Assembly: GCF_032918005.1 (NCBI RefSeq)
Contig: NZ_CP136628.1
Coordinates: 5,565,501-5,629,500, forward strand
Direction of reading: 5' to 3'
Source: Bradyrhizobium sp. NDS-1
Lineage (GTDB): Bacteria > Pseudomonadota > Alphaproteobacteria > Rhizobiales > Xanthobacteraceae
Length of the DNA: 64,000 bases
Below the pieces are notes generated by a model, which was given only the letters and a program-made list of their open reading frames with translations, had not been told where the DNA came from and ran no database searches. A program made the position numbers and the translations under genes. Of the stretch, positions 39,489 to 49,517 are shown piece after piece (positions within the stretch are counted from its first letter, which is position 1; each line of letters begins with the position of its first letter).

Positions 39489-40160
39489 ATGATCAAAGCC
39501 AGCGGGCGCGCGGCCCTGATCCTTGTGGCCGGCATTTTCTTGCTGTGGGGCGGCATGGCACAGGCCGCGCCGGACCAGGCCACAGGCGGCAAATCGGACA
39601 GCGCGGGCAAACAGGCTGACGCGGCAAAGCCGACCAAGCACCGGCGCCAGGAGTCGCGCCGCACCAACAGCGGCAAGACGGCACAAAAAACCGACGAAAA
39701 AGCCGACAAGAACGACACCTCGGCAAAGGCCGAGGAGCCGAAGGCCGATAACAAGGCCGACAATGACATGCCGGCTTCGAGCCAGATGCCGCCGGCGGTC
39801 GCCAATGCCAATGCGCAGCTCGCCGCCGATGCACCGACCGCGGCTGCGGCCTCCGCGATGACGGATCGCGCCAACGACAATGTCCAGGCGGCGGCCGATA
39901 ATGCCAACGCCGCGGCTGCGGAGGGCCAGGTTGTCGCGCCCGATCAGCTCAACGACATCGATCGCGCCGTGCAACAGGACAGCCCGCCGCCGCAGAAAAC
40001 GGTGATCGCCGCAACCGAGGCGCAGCCGCGGCCGGCACCGGTGATGGCGAGCAGCCAGCAGAGCTCGGCCTGGGACCAGAGCTCCCTGATCGGCAAGATC
40101 TTCATCGGCGTCGGCACGCTGCTGACGCTGGCCTCGGCCGCGCGCATGTTCATGGCCTGA
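39489..40160 (+). CDS. Exported Ala/Lys-rich protein with C-terminal membrane anchor
   Basis: A 223-residue product from the ATG at 39489, which has a GGGGAG ribosome site. A signal peptide (about 1-26, ending AQA) is followed by a long low-complexity region rich in Lys, Asp, Asn and Ala (about 28-185) and a C-terminal hydrophobic helix (about 199-221, GKIFIGVGTLLTLASAARMFM). Probably periplasmic and anchored at the C-terminus. No family recognised. It is divergent from sigF. Confidence 0.75.
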   Translation: MIKASGRAALILVAGIFLLWGGMAQAAPDQATGGKSDSAGKQADAAKPTKHRRQESRRTNSGKTAQKTDEKADKNDTSAKAEEPKADNKADNDMPASSQMPPAVANANAQLAADAPTAAAASAMTDRANDNVQAAADNANAAAAEGQVVAPDQLNDIDRAVQQDSPPPQKTVIAATEAQPRPAPVMASSQQSSAWDQSSLIGKIFIGVGTLLTLASAARMFMA

Positions 40161-40174
40161 TGCCGGTTCCGCCG

Positions 40175-40195
40175 GGACGCGCGGACCGCGCGTCC
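40175..40195. terminator. Possible GC-rich transcript-end hairpin
   Basis: A palindrome with 10-bp arms (GGACGCGCGG, A, CCGCGCGTCC) 15 bp after the stop of the preceding gene. There is no T-tract, so it could end a transcript only with help or serve as 3' protection. Confidence 0.3.
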
Positions 40196-40268
40196 TGCGT
40201 CCCGGCCCCCTTGAAGCCCACCGCGCCAGCGGGCACATTGCCCGCCCAATCAAAAGCGTGGGTGGAGC

Positions 40269-41048
40269 ATGAGCACGTTCGAACACATCATCGTCGAAAG
40301 CAGAGGCGCGGTCGGCATCATCAAGCTGAACCGGCCGAAGATGCTCAACGCGCTCTCCTTCGGCGTCTTCCGCGAAATCGCAGCCGCCGTCGACGATCTC
40401 GAGGCCGATGAGGCCATCGGCTGCATCGTCGTGACCGGCAGCGAGAAGGCCTTTGCCGCCGGCGCCGACATCAAGGAGATGCAGCCGAAAGGCTTCATCG
40501 ACATGTTCTCCGAGGATTTTGCCGCGATCGGCGGCGATCGCGTCGCGCGCTGCCGCAAGCCGACCATCGCGGCGGTCGCGGGTTATGCGCTCGGCGGCGG
40601 CTGCGAACTCGCCATGATGTGCGATGTCATCATCGCCGCCGACACCGCAAAGTTCGGCCAGCCCGAGATCACCCTCGGCACCATTCCCGGCATCGGCGGC
40701 ACCCAGCGCCTGACGCGCGCGATCGGCAAGTCCAAGGCGATGGACCTGTGCCTCACCGGTCGCATGATGGATGCGGCGGAAGCCGAGCGTTCAGGCCTCG
40801 TCAGCCGCATCGTACCCGCTGACAAGCTAATGGACGAAGTGATGACGGCGGCCGAGAAGATCGCCGCGATGTCGCGCCCCGCGGTCGCGATGGCCAAGGA
40901 AGCGGTGAACCGCGCCTTCGAGACCACGCTCGCCGAGGGCATGAGCGTCGAGCGCAACCTGTTCCACTCGACCTTCGCGCTGGAGGACCGCTCCGAGGGC
41001 ATGGCGGCGTTCATCGAAAAGCGCAAGCCGGTGAACAAGAACCGGTAA
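40269..41048 (+). CDS. Enoyl-CoA hydratase
   Basis: A 259-residue crotonase-fold enzyme that hydrates trans-2-enoyl-CoA to 3-hydroxyacyl-CoA in beta-oxidation. The oxyanion-hole segments [11 protein letters not shown] and [15 protein letters not shown] are visible. The catalytic Glu pair lies in GGGCE and [18 protein letters not shown]. Length is typical for a monofunctional short-chain hydratase. Good GGTGGAG ribosome site. The chain-length preference cannot be read. Confidence 0.93.
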   Translation: MSTFEHIIVESRGAVGIIKLNRPKMLNALSFGVFREIAAAVDDLEADEAIGCIVVTGSEKAFAAGADIKEMQPKGFIDMFSEDFAAIGGDRVARCRKPTIAAVAGYALGGGCELAMMCDVIIAADTAKFGQPEITLGTIPGIGGTQRLTRAIGKSKAMDLCLTGRMMDAAEAERSGLVSRIVPADKLMDEVMTAAEKIAAMSRPAVAMAKEAVNRAFETTLAEGMSVERNLFHSTFALEDRSEGMAAFIEKRKPVNKNR

Positions 41049-41234
41049 GGCCGGAGAGCGGTCAGGCTGGTGTCAGGCTCTGCCGCGTTCCTGCGGCCCC
41101 CTGTGACGAAGCTGCAACAAGCACGGATTACATGGGGGTTTTCCCCGCGGCAGTTTGCCTGCGGGACCTCGGCTGGTTAAACAGTTAAGAGGCCACCGTC
41201 GGCGGGGGCGGACAGCCGGGTTAAGCGGGATTAC

Positions 41235-42665
41235 ATGATTGGACTTACCGCCAGAGCTGGTCGCGTGATGACGCGGCATCAATCGGGCGTGGGTCCTGCG
41301 CTTGCGACATGGACCACGCTGGCGCTCTGTTGCGCCCTGCCCTCCGCTGCCTGGGCCGAAGCCTTGCCGGAAGCGCTGGCCAAGGCCTACCAGACCAATC
41401 CGCAGCTCAATGCCGAACGCGCGCGACAACGCGCCACGGACGAGAACGTGCCGCAGGCTCTCGCCGGTTACCGGCCGCAGATCGTGGCAAGCCTCAGCGC
41501 CGGCCTGCAATCGGTACGCAATCTGCTGCCCGACAACACGGTCCAGACCGGCAACTTGAAGCCATGGATCATCGGCGTCACCGTGACGCAGACCCTATTC
41601 AACGGCTTCCGCACCGCCAACAACGTCCGTGCCGCCGAACTGCAGGTCCAGTCGGGCCGCGAGGCGCTGCGCAATGTCGGCCAGGGCGTCCTGCTCGACG
41701 CGGTCACCGCCTACACCAACGTGCTCGCCAACCAGTCGCTGGTCGAAGCGCAGCGTTCCAACGTCGCCTTCCTGCGCGAGACGCTTTCGGTCACCCAGCG
41801 CCGCCTCAACGCCGGCGACGTCACGCCGACCGACAGTGCGCAGGCCGAAGCGCGCCTCAATCGCGGCCTTGCCGATCTCAACGCCGCCGAGGTCGCGCTC
41901 GCCATCAGCCAGGCGACCTATGCGCAGGTGATCGGCAATTCACCGTCCCAGCTTCGGCCCGCCGAGGTCGTCGACCGTTATCTGCCGAAGAACCGCGAAG
42001 ACGCCATGACGATGGCGATCCGCCAGCATCCGGCGGTGATGGCCGCCAGCTTCGACGTCGATGTCGCCTCCACCAACATCCGCATCGCCGAAGGCGTGCT
42101 GCTGCCGAGCGCCACCATCCAGGGCAGCGCCAGCAAGAGCCGCAACAACGACCCGACGCTCGGCACCTTCGCCGAGGACCAGGCCTCGATCGTCGCCAAC
42201 GTCACCGCGCCGATCTATGACGGCGGCCAGGCCGCCGCGCAGACCCGGCAGGCCAAGGAGATCACGGCGCAGAGCCGGCTCGTGCTCGACCAGGTGCGCA
42301 ACCAGGCGCGCACGGCGGCAATCAGCGCCTGGGTTGCCAATGAGGGCGCCAAGATCGCCGTCTCGGCCTCCGAGTCCGAGGTGAAGGCCGCGACCGTCGC
42401 GCTCCAGGGTGTGCAGCGCGAGGCCGCCGGCGGTCAGCGCACGACGGTGGACGTCTTAAACTCGCAGGCCGATCTGATCCAGGCCAAGGCCCGCCTGATC
42501 GGCGCCAACCGCGACCGCGTCATAGCCTCCTACACGCTGCTCAGCGCCGTCGGCCATCTCGACGTCAAGACCTTGAGCCTGAACACGCCGGACTATCTGC
42601 CCGAGGTGCATTACCATCAGGTCCGCGACGCCTGGCACGGCCTGCGCACGCCGTCGGGGCAGTAG
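41235..42665 (+). CDS. TolC family outer-membrane channel protein
   Basis: A 476-residue protein with a signal peptide (about 1-41, cleavage near AAWAEA). The mature part starts LPEALAKAYQTNPQLNAERARQRATDENVPQAL, typical of TolC/type I secretion outer-membrane factors. Two structural repeats with beta-strand and long-helix pattern follow: TQTLFNGFRTANNVRAAE in the first half and TAPIYDGGQAAAQTRQAKE in the second. It forms a trimeric outer-membrane duct for RND pumps or type I secretion. No inner-membrane partner is adjacent; a CzcAB pair lacking its own outer-membrane gene is 2.5 kb away. Confidence 0.92.
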   Translation: MIGLTARAGRVMTRHQSGVGPALATWTTLALCCALPSAAWAEALPEALAKAYQTNPQLNAERARQRATDENVPQALAGYRPQIVASLSAGLQSVRNLLPDNTVQTGNLKPWIIGVTVTQTLFNGFRTANNVRAAELQVQSGREALRNVGQGVLLDAVTAYTNVLANQSLVEAQRSNVAFLRETLSVTQRRLNAGDVTPTDSAQAEARLNRGLADLNAAEVALAISQATYAQVIGNSPSQLRPAEVVDRYLPKNREDAMTMAIRQHPAVMAASFDVDVASTNIRIAEGVLLPSATIQGSASKSRNNDPTLGTFAEDQASIVANVTAPIYDGGQAAAQTRQAKEITAQSRLVLDQVRNQARTAAISAWVANEGAKIAVSASESEVKAATVALQGVQREAAGGQRTTVDVLNSQADLIQAKARLIGANRDRVIASYTLLSAVGHLDVKTLSLNTPDYLPEVHYHQVRDAWHGLRTPSGQ

Positions 42666-42688
42666 CTTCAATCATCTGGGCGGAGCCG

Positions 42689-43246
42689 ATGAAAAGCCGC
42701 CGCATCCACCTGACCGGCGCTTCGGGCGCCGGCGTCACGACGCTCGGTCGGGCGCTCGCGGGCCGGCTTGCACTGCCGCATCACGACAGCGACGATTATT
42801 TCTGGCTGCCGACCGTGCCGCCCTACCAGACGACGCGCCCGCCATCCGAGCGCCTGCGCCTGATGCGCGAGATGTTCCTGCCGCGTCGCGACTGGGTGCT
42901 CAGCGGGTCCGTCACCGGCTGGGGCGAGGAGCTCGTCTCCTATTTCGATCTCGTCATCTTCGTGACCACACCGCGCGAGATCCGGATGAAGCGATTGCGT
43001 GCCCGCGAGACCACCCATTTTGGCGCCGACGCCGTCGCGCCGGGAGGCTGGCGCCACGATGAGACCGAGTCTTTTCTCGATTGGGCCTCCCACTACGAAG
43101 CCGGGGATCGCGAAGGGCGCAATCTCGCCAAGCATGAGGCGTGGCTCGCGAGCCTGTCCTGCCCGGTCGCGCGCGTCGACGGCTCACGCCTGCTTGCGGA
43201 CCTTGTCGAGCAGCTATGCAACGAGGCACAGCGGCTGCCGGGCTGA
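42689..43246 (+). CDS. P-loop nucleoside/adenylate kinase-like protein
   Basis: A 185-residue cytoplasmic protein. The N-terminal loop GASGAGVTTLG has the Walker A shape, but Val stands where the invariant Lys is expected. The substrate region DSDDYFWLPTVPPYQ, the Walker B-like DLVIFVTTP and a lid-like Arg-rich stretch follow. Relatives with the same loop are annotated as adenylate-kinase-like or AAA proteins. Activity cannot be assumed. It follows the TolC gene by 23 bp on the same strand. Confidence 0.7.
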   Translation: MKSRRIHLTGASGAGVTTLGRALAGRLALPHHDSDDYFWLPTVPPYQTTRPPSERLRLMREMFLPRRDWVLSGSVTGWGEELVSYFDLVIFVTTPREIRMKRLRARETTHFGADAVAPGGWRHDETESFLDWASHYEAGDREGRNLAKHEAWLASLSCPVARVDGSRLLADLVEQLCNEAQRLPG

Positions 43247-43298
43247 TGTGATACTCTCGCGGCTCCACTGCAAAACAACAAGAACAGGGAGTGAAACC

Positions 43299-44261
43299 GT
43301 GCTCAACCGACGCAGCGTCCTGCTTGCCTCCCTCGCCGCCGGAGTAGCCATGACGAACAGAGCCCGCGCCCGGGCCGCACAGCCTGCGACGCCGGTCAAT
43401 TTCGACGTTCCACCGCACGCCTGCGACTGCCACACCCATATCCACGGCGATGTCGAAAAGTTTCCGTTCTTCGCCGGACGCGTCTACACGCCCGAGCCGG
43501 CCTCTCCGGAGGAGATGGCCGCTTTGCACAAGGCGCTGCATGTCGAACGCGTGGTGATCGTCACCCCCAGCGTCTACGGCACCGACAATTCGTCGACCCT
43601 GTTCGGCATGAAAGCCCGGGGCGCGACTGCACGCGGTGTCGCCGTGATCGACGACAAGACGCCGGAGAGCGCGCTCGATGCGATGCATCAGGACGGCTTC
43701 CGCGGCATCCGCCTCAATCTCGCGACCGGCGGCGTCAACGATCCCAATGTCGGACGACCGCGTTTCACCGCCGCAACCGAGCGCATGAAGGCGCGCGGCT
43801 GGCACGTGCAGCTCTACACCACGCTTGCCATGATCTCGGCGATCAAGGACCTCGTCGAGACCGCGCCGGTGCCCGTCGTGTTCGACCATTTCGGCGGCCT
43901 CGAAGCTTCAAAGGGCGTGGAGCAGCCGGGCTTCTCCGATCTCGTCGCCCTGGTGAAGTCCGGCAAGGCCTATGTCAAGATTTCGGGCGCCTACCGGTCG
44001 TCGAAGCTCGCGCCGGACTATCAGGACATGGTGCCGTTCGCGCAGGCCCTGATCGCGGCCAACCCGGATCGCATCGTCTGGGGCACCGACTGGCCGCATC
44101 CGGATTCGAGCCGCGTCGAGGGACGCAAGGCAACCGACATCGCGCCGCTCTACCAGATCGACGACGGGCGACTGCTCAATCAGCTTCCGGTATGGGCTCC
44201 GGATGCGGGTGTGCGCAAGAAGATCCTGGTCGACAATCCGGCGCGGCTCTACGGATTTTGA
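43299..44261 (+). CDS. Amidohydrolase family protein (2-pyrone-4,6-dicarboxylate lactonase-like)
   Basis: A 320-residue product from a GTG at 43299 with an AGGGAG ribosome site. The N-terminus carries a twin-arginine-type signal (NRRSVLLASLAAG). The TIM-barrel metal motif CDCHTHIHGD (HxH) is near residue 45, a metal His lies in FDHFGG and the catalytic Asp in WGTDWPHPD. This is the amidohydrolase-2 group that includes LigI-type lactonases and related decarboxylases. An exported member with Tat signal is less common. Substrate unknown. Confidence 0.85.
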   Translation: MLNRRSVLLASLAAGVAMTNRARARAAQPATPVNFDVPPHACDCHTHIHGDVEKFPFFAGRVYTPEPASPEEMAALHKALHVERVVIVTPSVYGTDNSSTLFGMKARGATARGVAVIDDKTPESALDAMHQDGFRGIRLNLATGGVNDPNVGRPRFTAATERMKARGWHVQLYTTLAMISAIKDLVETAPVPVVFDHFGGLEASKGVEQPGFSDLVALVKSGKAYVKISGAYRSSKLAPDYQDMVPFAQALIAANPDRIVWGTDWPHPDSSRVEGRKATDIAPLYQIDDGRLLNQLPVWAPDAGVRKKILVDNPARLYGF

Positions 44262-44489
44262 TTCGCGACGCAGCAATCGCGTCATCGCAGCTCATTGCAG
44301 GTGGAACTCGACTCCACATCGCGCGGCGGAACCGCCGTAGCGAGAGCACGACATTGCAATGAGCGCAAAGCCGCCGTCGCATCACACGAACGTGTCTGCA
44401 TTCAAGTTCCGTTTTCACCCTTTCGGTTGAGGCGACGATTTCGGTTCGCCGGTACGTACACGCACAGATTCATTTGTTTGTGCGGACGC

Positions 44490-45116
44490 ATGTCTTTATC
44501 GCATTATCTTGCCGCGCTCGTCTCCGGCATTGCAATCGGGTTCACCGTCGCCGCTCCCATCGGGCCGATGGGCATGTTGTGCATTCAGCGCACCCTGACA
44601 TCGGGGATGGCAACAGGGCTCGCAACCGGCTTCGGTGCGGCGACCGTCCATCTCACCTACAGCGCCTTTGCGGTATTGGGACTTGGTTCGCTTGCGCGGC
44701 CTTGGGTCGAGGCCAACGCGGCGGGATTCGGAATCGTCTCGGCGCTCACGCTGCTATGGTTCGCGATCCGGACACATCGATGTTCCATCGTGCCCCAGGA
44801 TGTCGGTGAGATCGACAGAGTACATCTGACGCGTGCCTATCTCAGCGCGGTCGCGCTCGGACTGACCAATCCCCTGACGGTCATCCTGTTCCTGGCGGCG
44901 CTGCATGCGTTCTCCACGCAAGCCGCGGCGGCGCCGCTGATCGCAGGCGTCTTCGTGGGCTCGGCGGTCTGGTGGATGATGCTCAGCACGATCGTTGCAA
45001 CCGCGCGGTCGCGGCTCACGCCTCGGATGCTGTCGCTGAGCAGCCGGTTCGCCAGCCTGATGTTGCTCGCGCTCGGCACCGCGATGCTGCTGCGGACCGC
45101 GCAAAGGATGCTGTAA
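44490..45116 (+). CDS. LysE/RhtB family exporter
   Basis: A 208-residue inner-membrane protein with about six hydrophobic segments. The N-terminal signature GIAIGFTVAAPIGPMGMLCIQRTL is the LysE-family loop for amino-acid efflux, and the mid-protein ALGLTNPLTVILFLAAL is also typical. The start at 44490 fits the family length; the open frame upstream (from 44295) is not supported. It probably exports an amino acid or related metabolite. Confidence 0.9.
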   Translation: MSLSHYLAALVSGIAIGFTVAAPIGPMGMLCIQRTLTSGMATGLATGFGAATVHLTYSAFAVLGLGSLARPWVEANAAGFGIVSALTLLWFAIRTHRCSIVPQDVGEIDRVHLTRAYLSAVALGLTNPLTVILFLAALHAFSTQAAAAPLIAGVFVGSAVWWMMLSTIVATARSRLTPRMLSLSSRFASLMLLALGTAMLLRTAQRML

Positions 45117-45126
45117 CGGGCGGCAC

Positions 45127-48100
45127 TCAGCGCACGCGGCGCGAGAAGAATGAAATGAGGACCGGCAAGGTCACGAGGATCACGACGGGCGCCAGCATCA
45201 TGCCGGTGACGACCACGACCGCGAGCGGCTTCTGGACCTGGGAGCCGATGCCCTCCGACAGCGCCGCCGGCAGAAGGCCGACCCCGGCGACGACGCACGT
45301 CATCAGCACCGGACGGAGCTGCAACTCACCGGTACGTACAACCGCACTCATGCGCTCCATACCCGCTTCGATGAGCTGGTTGAACTGCGACAGGATGATG
45401 ATGCCGTCCATCACGGCGATGCCGAACAGTGCGATGAAGCCGATCGCTGCGGAGACGCTGAACGGGGTGCCCGTGATCAAGAGGCCCAGCACGCCGCCGA
45501 AGATCGCCATCGGGATCACGCTCATGGCCAGCAGCGTGTCGGTCATCGTGCCGAAATTGAACCAGAGCAGCACGCCGATCAGCGCCAGCGAGATCGGCAC
45601 CACGATCGACAGCCGACGAATCGCGTCCTGGAGGTTGCCGAACTCGCCGACCCAGTCCATGTGCGAGCCGGGCGGCAGCTGCACCTGCTCGGCGATCTTC
45701 TGCTGCGCCTCGCGGATCGCACTGCCGAGGTCGCGCTCGCGCACCGAAAACTTGATCGGCAGATAGCGCTCCTGCTGCTCGCGATAGATGTAGGCGGCGC
45801 CGGAGACGAGACTGATGTCCGCGACCTCGCTCAGGGGAATCTGCGTGACGGTGCCGTTCGGCCCGGGCGCGCCGATCCGCAAATTGTGGATCGCCTCCGC
45901 GCTCCTGCGGTATTCCGGCGCGAGGCGAACGATGATCGGGAAGTGGCGGTCGCTGCCCGGCTCATAGAGATCGCCCGCGGTGTCGCCGCCAACCGCGACC
46001 TTGATCGTGGCGTTGATGTCGCCCGGCGCAAGGCCATAGCGCGCGGCCCTGGCGCGGTCGATGTCGATCTGGACGGTCGGCTGCCCGAGCGAGGTGAACA
46101 CGGCAAGGTCGGTGACGCCCTGCACGGTCGACAGCACCTGCTTGATCTTGTTGGCGGTATCGGTCAGGGCCTGAAGATCGCTGCCGAACAGCTTGATCGA
46201 ATTCTCGCCCTTCACGCCGGAGACGGCCTCGGAGACGTTGTCCTGGAGATATTGCGAGAAGTTGAACTCGACGCCGGGGAAGCGGTCGTCGAGCTGCTTC
46301 AGCAGCTCCGCGGTCAGCACTTCCTTGTCGCGCGTACCGGGCCACTGGCCCACGGGCTTCAGCGGCGCGAAGAACTCGGCATTGAAGAAGCCGGCGGCAT
46401 CCGTACCATCGTCGGGACGGCCGTGCTGCGACACCACGGATTCCACCTCGGGCCGGGCGCCGATCAGCTTGCGCATCTCGTTGACGTAGGAATTGCCCTC
46501 CTGGAGCGAGATGGTTGGCGGCAGCGTGGCGCGGATCCAGAGATTGCCCTCTTCCAGCTTCGGCAGGAATTCGAGGCCTAGCAGCCGGGCGAGCGCGACC
46601 GTCATCATCACCAGGCCGACCGCGGCGCCGAGAACGATCCCGCGGTTGGCCACCGCCCAATTCAGCACAGGCATGTAGAGCCGGTGCAGGATCAGCATCA
46701 CCCTGGTCTCCGTCTCATGGACATGCGCCGGCAGGATGATCGCGGACAGCGCCGGGGTCACGGTGAACGTCGCCAGCAGGCCGCCGGCCAACGCATAGGC
46801 ATACGTGCGGGCCATCGGCCCGAAAATGTTGCCCTCGACACCCGACAGCGTGAACAGCGGCAGGAAGGCCGCGATGATGATCGCCGCGGCAAAGAAGATC
46901 GAGCGCGAGACGTCGGCAGCCGCGCTGAGGATGGCGTGGCTCTTCATGCCGAACATCGTCTCGGGCGACATATGCCCGGTTTCCGACGGCGGCGTCGTCT
47001 GCGTCAGGCGGCGGAAGATCGCTTCCACCATGATGACGGTGGCGTCGACGATCAAGCCGAAATCGATCGCACCGACCGACAGCAGATTGGCCGATTCCCC
47101 GCGCAGCACCAGGATGATGACGGCAAAGAACAGCGCGAACGGAATGGTCGCGCCGACGATCAGCGCACTGCGCAGGTCACCGAGGAAGATCCACTGCAAC
47201 AGCACGATCAGCAGAATGCCGACCACCATGTTGTGAAGCACGGTATGGGTGGTGAGGTCGATCAAATCCTTGCGGTCGTAGATTCGCTCGATGCGTACGC
47301 CCGGCGGCAGGATGGTCGAATTGTTGATCTGCTGGACGAGTTGCTCGACGCGCTTGATGGTCGGCGTGCTCTGCTCGCCACGTCGCATCAGGACGATGCC
47401 CTGCACGATGTCGTCGGCCTCGTCGAGGCCGGCAATGCCGAGACGGGGCCTCTGCCCGACGGTGACGGTGGCGACGTCCTTGACCAGCACCGGATTGCCG
47501 CCTGTCTGCGCCACCATGGTATTGGCGAGATCGTCGATCGAGCGGATCAGGCCGACGCCGCGCACGACGGCCGATTGCTGGCCGATGTCGACGGTGTTGC
47601 CGCCGACATTGACGTTGGAATTGCCGACCGCCTGGAGCAATTGCGGCAGCGTCAGACCGTTGGCGACGAGCTTGTTGAAGTCGACCTGAATCTCATAGGT
47701 CTTGCTCTTGCCGCCCCACCCGGTGACGTCGATGACCCCGGGCACGGCGCGAAAGCGGCGCTGCAGAATCCAGTCCTGAATGGTCTTGAGATCGAGCACG
47801 CTGTAATTCGGCGGCCCCACGAGACGGTAGCGGAAGATCTCGCCGATCGGACTGAGCGGCGAGATCTGCGGCTGCACGTTGCCGGGCAGCGGTGCGAGCT
47901 GCGCCAGGCGGTTCAACACCTGCTGCAGCGCCTCGTCATAGGTATAGGCGAAGGAGAACTGAATCTTGACGTCGGAGAGACCGTAGAGCGAAATGGTGCG
48001 GATGGTCGTGATGTTCTTCAGGCCCGCAACCTGCGTCTCGATCGGGATCGTGATATAGCGCTCGATCTCCTCCGCCGACAGCCCCGGGCTCTGCGTCACG

Positions 48101-48243
48101 ATGTCGACCATCGGCGGGGTCGGATCGGGATAAGCCTCGATGTTGAGCCGGTCGAACGCGATCAGGCCGCCGATCAGGACGGCGACGAACATGCCGACCA
48201 TCAGGAAACGCCGGTTGACGGCAAGAGCGACGAGACGATCCAT
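45127..48243 (-). CDS. Heavy-metal-efflux-type RND transporter (CzcA/CusA family)
   Basis: A 1038-residue, twelve-helix RND permease that starts MDRLVALAVNRRFLMVGMFV. The transmembrane-4 proton-relay region GAIDFGLIVDATVIMVEAIF contains the Asp expected of HME-RND pumps. Two large periplasmic loops (about 35-335 and 560-865) follow the usual plan. It exports a divalent or monovalent metal, or another cation, with the adaptor encoded just upstream. The metal cannot be assigned from sequence. No outer-membrane subunit gene is in the operon. Confidence 0.93.
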   Translation of the reverse strand: MDRLVALAVNRRFLMVGMFVAVLIGGLIAFDRLNIEAYPDPTPPMVDIVTQSPGLSAEEIERYITIPIETQVAGLKNITTIRTISLYGLSDVKIQFSFAYTYDEALQQVLNRLAQLAPLPGNVQPQISPLSPIGEIFRYRLVGPPNYSVLDLKTIQDWILQRRFRAVPGVIDVTGWGGKSKTYEIQVDFNKLVANGLTLPQLLQAVGNSNVNVGGNTVDIGQQSAVVRGVGLIRSIDDLANTMVAQTGGNPVLVKDVATVTVGQRPRLGIAGLDEADDIVQGIVLMRRGEQSTPTIKRVEQLVQQINNSTILPPGVRIERIYDRKDLIDLTTHTVLHNMVVGILLIVLLQWIFLGDLRSALIVGATIPFALFFAVIILVLRGESANLLSVGAIDFGLIVDATVIMVEAIFRRLTQTTPPSETGHMSPETMFGMKSHAILSAAADVSRSIFFAAAIIIAAFLPLFTLSGVEGNIFGPMARTYAYALAGGLLATFTVTPALSAIILPAHVHETETRVMLILHRLYMPVLNWAVANRGIVLGAAVGLVMMTVALARLLGLEFLPKLEEGNLWIRATLPPTISLQEGNSYVNEMRKLIGARPEVESVVSQHGRPDDGTDAAGFFNAEFFAPLKPVGQWPGTRDKEVLTAELLKQLDDRFPGVEFNFSQYLQDNVSEAVSGVKGENSIKLFGSDLQALTDTANKIKQVLSTVQGVTDLAVFTSLGQPTVQIDIDRARAARYGLAPGDINATIKVAVGGDTAGDLYEPGSDRHFPIIVRLAPEYRRSAEAIHNLRIGAPGPNGTVTQIPLSEVADISLVSGAAYIYREQQERYLPIKFSVRERDLGSAIREAQQKIAEQVQLPPGSHMDWVGEFGNLQDAIRRLSIVVPISLALIGVLLWFNFGTMTDTLLAMSVIPMAIFGGVLGLLITGTPFSVSAAIGFIALFGIAVMDGIIILSQFNQLIEAGMERMSAVVRTGELQLRPVLMTCVVAGVGLLPAALSEGIGSQVQKPLAVVVVTGMMLAPVVILVTLPVLISFFSRRVR

Positions 48244-48272
48244 TCAGGTCTTCAATTTTCTTGGGTCGTCGA

Positions 48273-49517
48273 TCAGCTGCCGGACGCCGCGCGGTCGATG
48301 AACAGGCTGCCTTTGGTGACGATCTGCTCGCCGGGCTTCAGATTGCTGGTGACCTCGACGAGATTGCCGTTGATGAGTCCGGTCTTGATCTGTCGCAGCT
48401 CGACCGACTTGTCCTCGCGCGCGACCCAGATGCGAACCTTGTCGGCTTCGTAGATCAACGCCTGTTTCGGCACCGCCGGCGCGGCGCGGTCGCCGGCCGA
48501 GTAGATCGTGACGTTGGCGAACATCTCCGGCTTGAGCAGGCCGTCCTTGTTGTCGATGGTGGCACGAACCAGCAGGCGGCGGGTGCCGGGATCGATCGCG
48601 GCGGCGACGTAGTTGATCCTGGCGGTCAGCGGCCGCCCCGGCAGCGCCATCACGTTCACGGTGATGTCCTGGCCGGTGCACACCGCAGCCGCGTCGGTCT
48701 CGCGCACGAAGGCGGTGAGCCAGACGGTGGAGAGGTCGCCGATCACGAAGACCGGATCGCTGGCGCCGGAATTGACGTATTGGCCGGGGCCGATCTTGCG
48801 CTGCACGACGGTGCCCGCGATCGGCGAATAGATCGTGATTTCCCGGTTGATGACGCCTTTCTCCTGGAACGCAGAGATGGTCTCGTCGGTGAACCCGAGG
48901 ATGCGCAGCTTGTTGCGCGCGGCTTCCAGCGCCGTTCCCGAAGAGCGCATGTCGTTTCGCGCCTGGACCTGGGTCGCTTCCGCCTGCTGATAGTCCTTCA
49001 GCGGAATGGCATGGCCCTCATAGAGATCCTTGGCGCGCTTGAACTGGATGTCGGCGAGCTCGAGCGCCGACCTCGCCTTGTTCTGCGAGGTCATCGCCAC
49101 GATGAAATCGTTTTGGGCCTGCACGGTGTCGGCGGCTTCGATCGTGAACAGCGGTTGTCCCTGTTTCAGCATCTCGCCCGGCTTGGCAAGCAGCTTGGTG
49201 ACTCGTCCTGCATAGGGGGAGAACACCGGCGTCGAACGGTCCTCGTCGACCGCGACCTTGCCTTCGGTGACATATTCGGCCCGGAAGCTCTTGGCCTTGA
49301 CCGGCTCGATCATCAGCGTCGCCCATTCGGACGGTGTCGGCGTGAAGGTCTGCGCATTCTTGCGCGACTGGCTCGAGATCTCGGAGTGTTTCTTTTGCTT
49401 AGGCGCCGCATAGGAGAAGCCGTAGCCCCCAGCACAGGCGAGAGCTAGTAAAACCACGAATGTGACCACCCGTCGTTTGGTAAGAACCTGCGATCGCTTG
49501 GTATCTTCAACCACCAT
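48273..49517 (-). CDS. RND efflux periplasmic adaptor (CzcB/CusB-like)
   Basis: A 414-residue membrane-fusion protein from the ATG at 49517 (an in-frame TTG at 49550 is weaker). An N-terminal anchor segment is at about 15-36. The lipoyl/hairpin region starts FSPYAGRVTKLLAKPGEMLKQGQPLFTIEA, followed by a coiled-coil hairpin and beta-barrel domains. There is no His-rich metal-binding N-terminus as in CzcB proper. It lies 29 bp upstream of the permease gene and forms an operon with it. Confidence 0.92.
   Translation of the reverse strand: MVVEDTKRSQVLTKRRVVTFVVLLALACAGGYGFSYAAPKQKKHSEISSQSRKNAQTFTPTPSEWATLMIEPVKAKSFRAEYVTEGKVAVDEDRSTPVFSPYAGRVTKLLAKPGEMLKQGQPLFTIEAADTVQAQNDFIVAMTSQNKARSALELADIQFKRAKDLYEGHAIPLKDYQQAEATQVQARNDMRSSGTALEAARNKLRILGFTDETISAFQEKGVINREITIYSPIAGTVVQRKIGPGQYVNSGASDPVFVIGDLSTVWLTAFVRETDAAAVCTGQDITVNVMALPGRPLTARINYVAAAIDPGTRRLLVRATIDNKDGLLKPEMFANVTIYSAGDRAAPAVPKQALIYEADKVRIWVAREDKSVELRQIKTGLINGNLVEVTSNLKPGEQIVTKGSLFIDRAASGS

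Noticed and set aside
46684..48453. 589-codon plus-strand ORF opposite the RND permease
   Set aside because: It runs across the permease and adaptor genes in antisense and has shadow-type composition.
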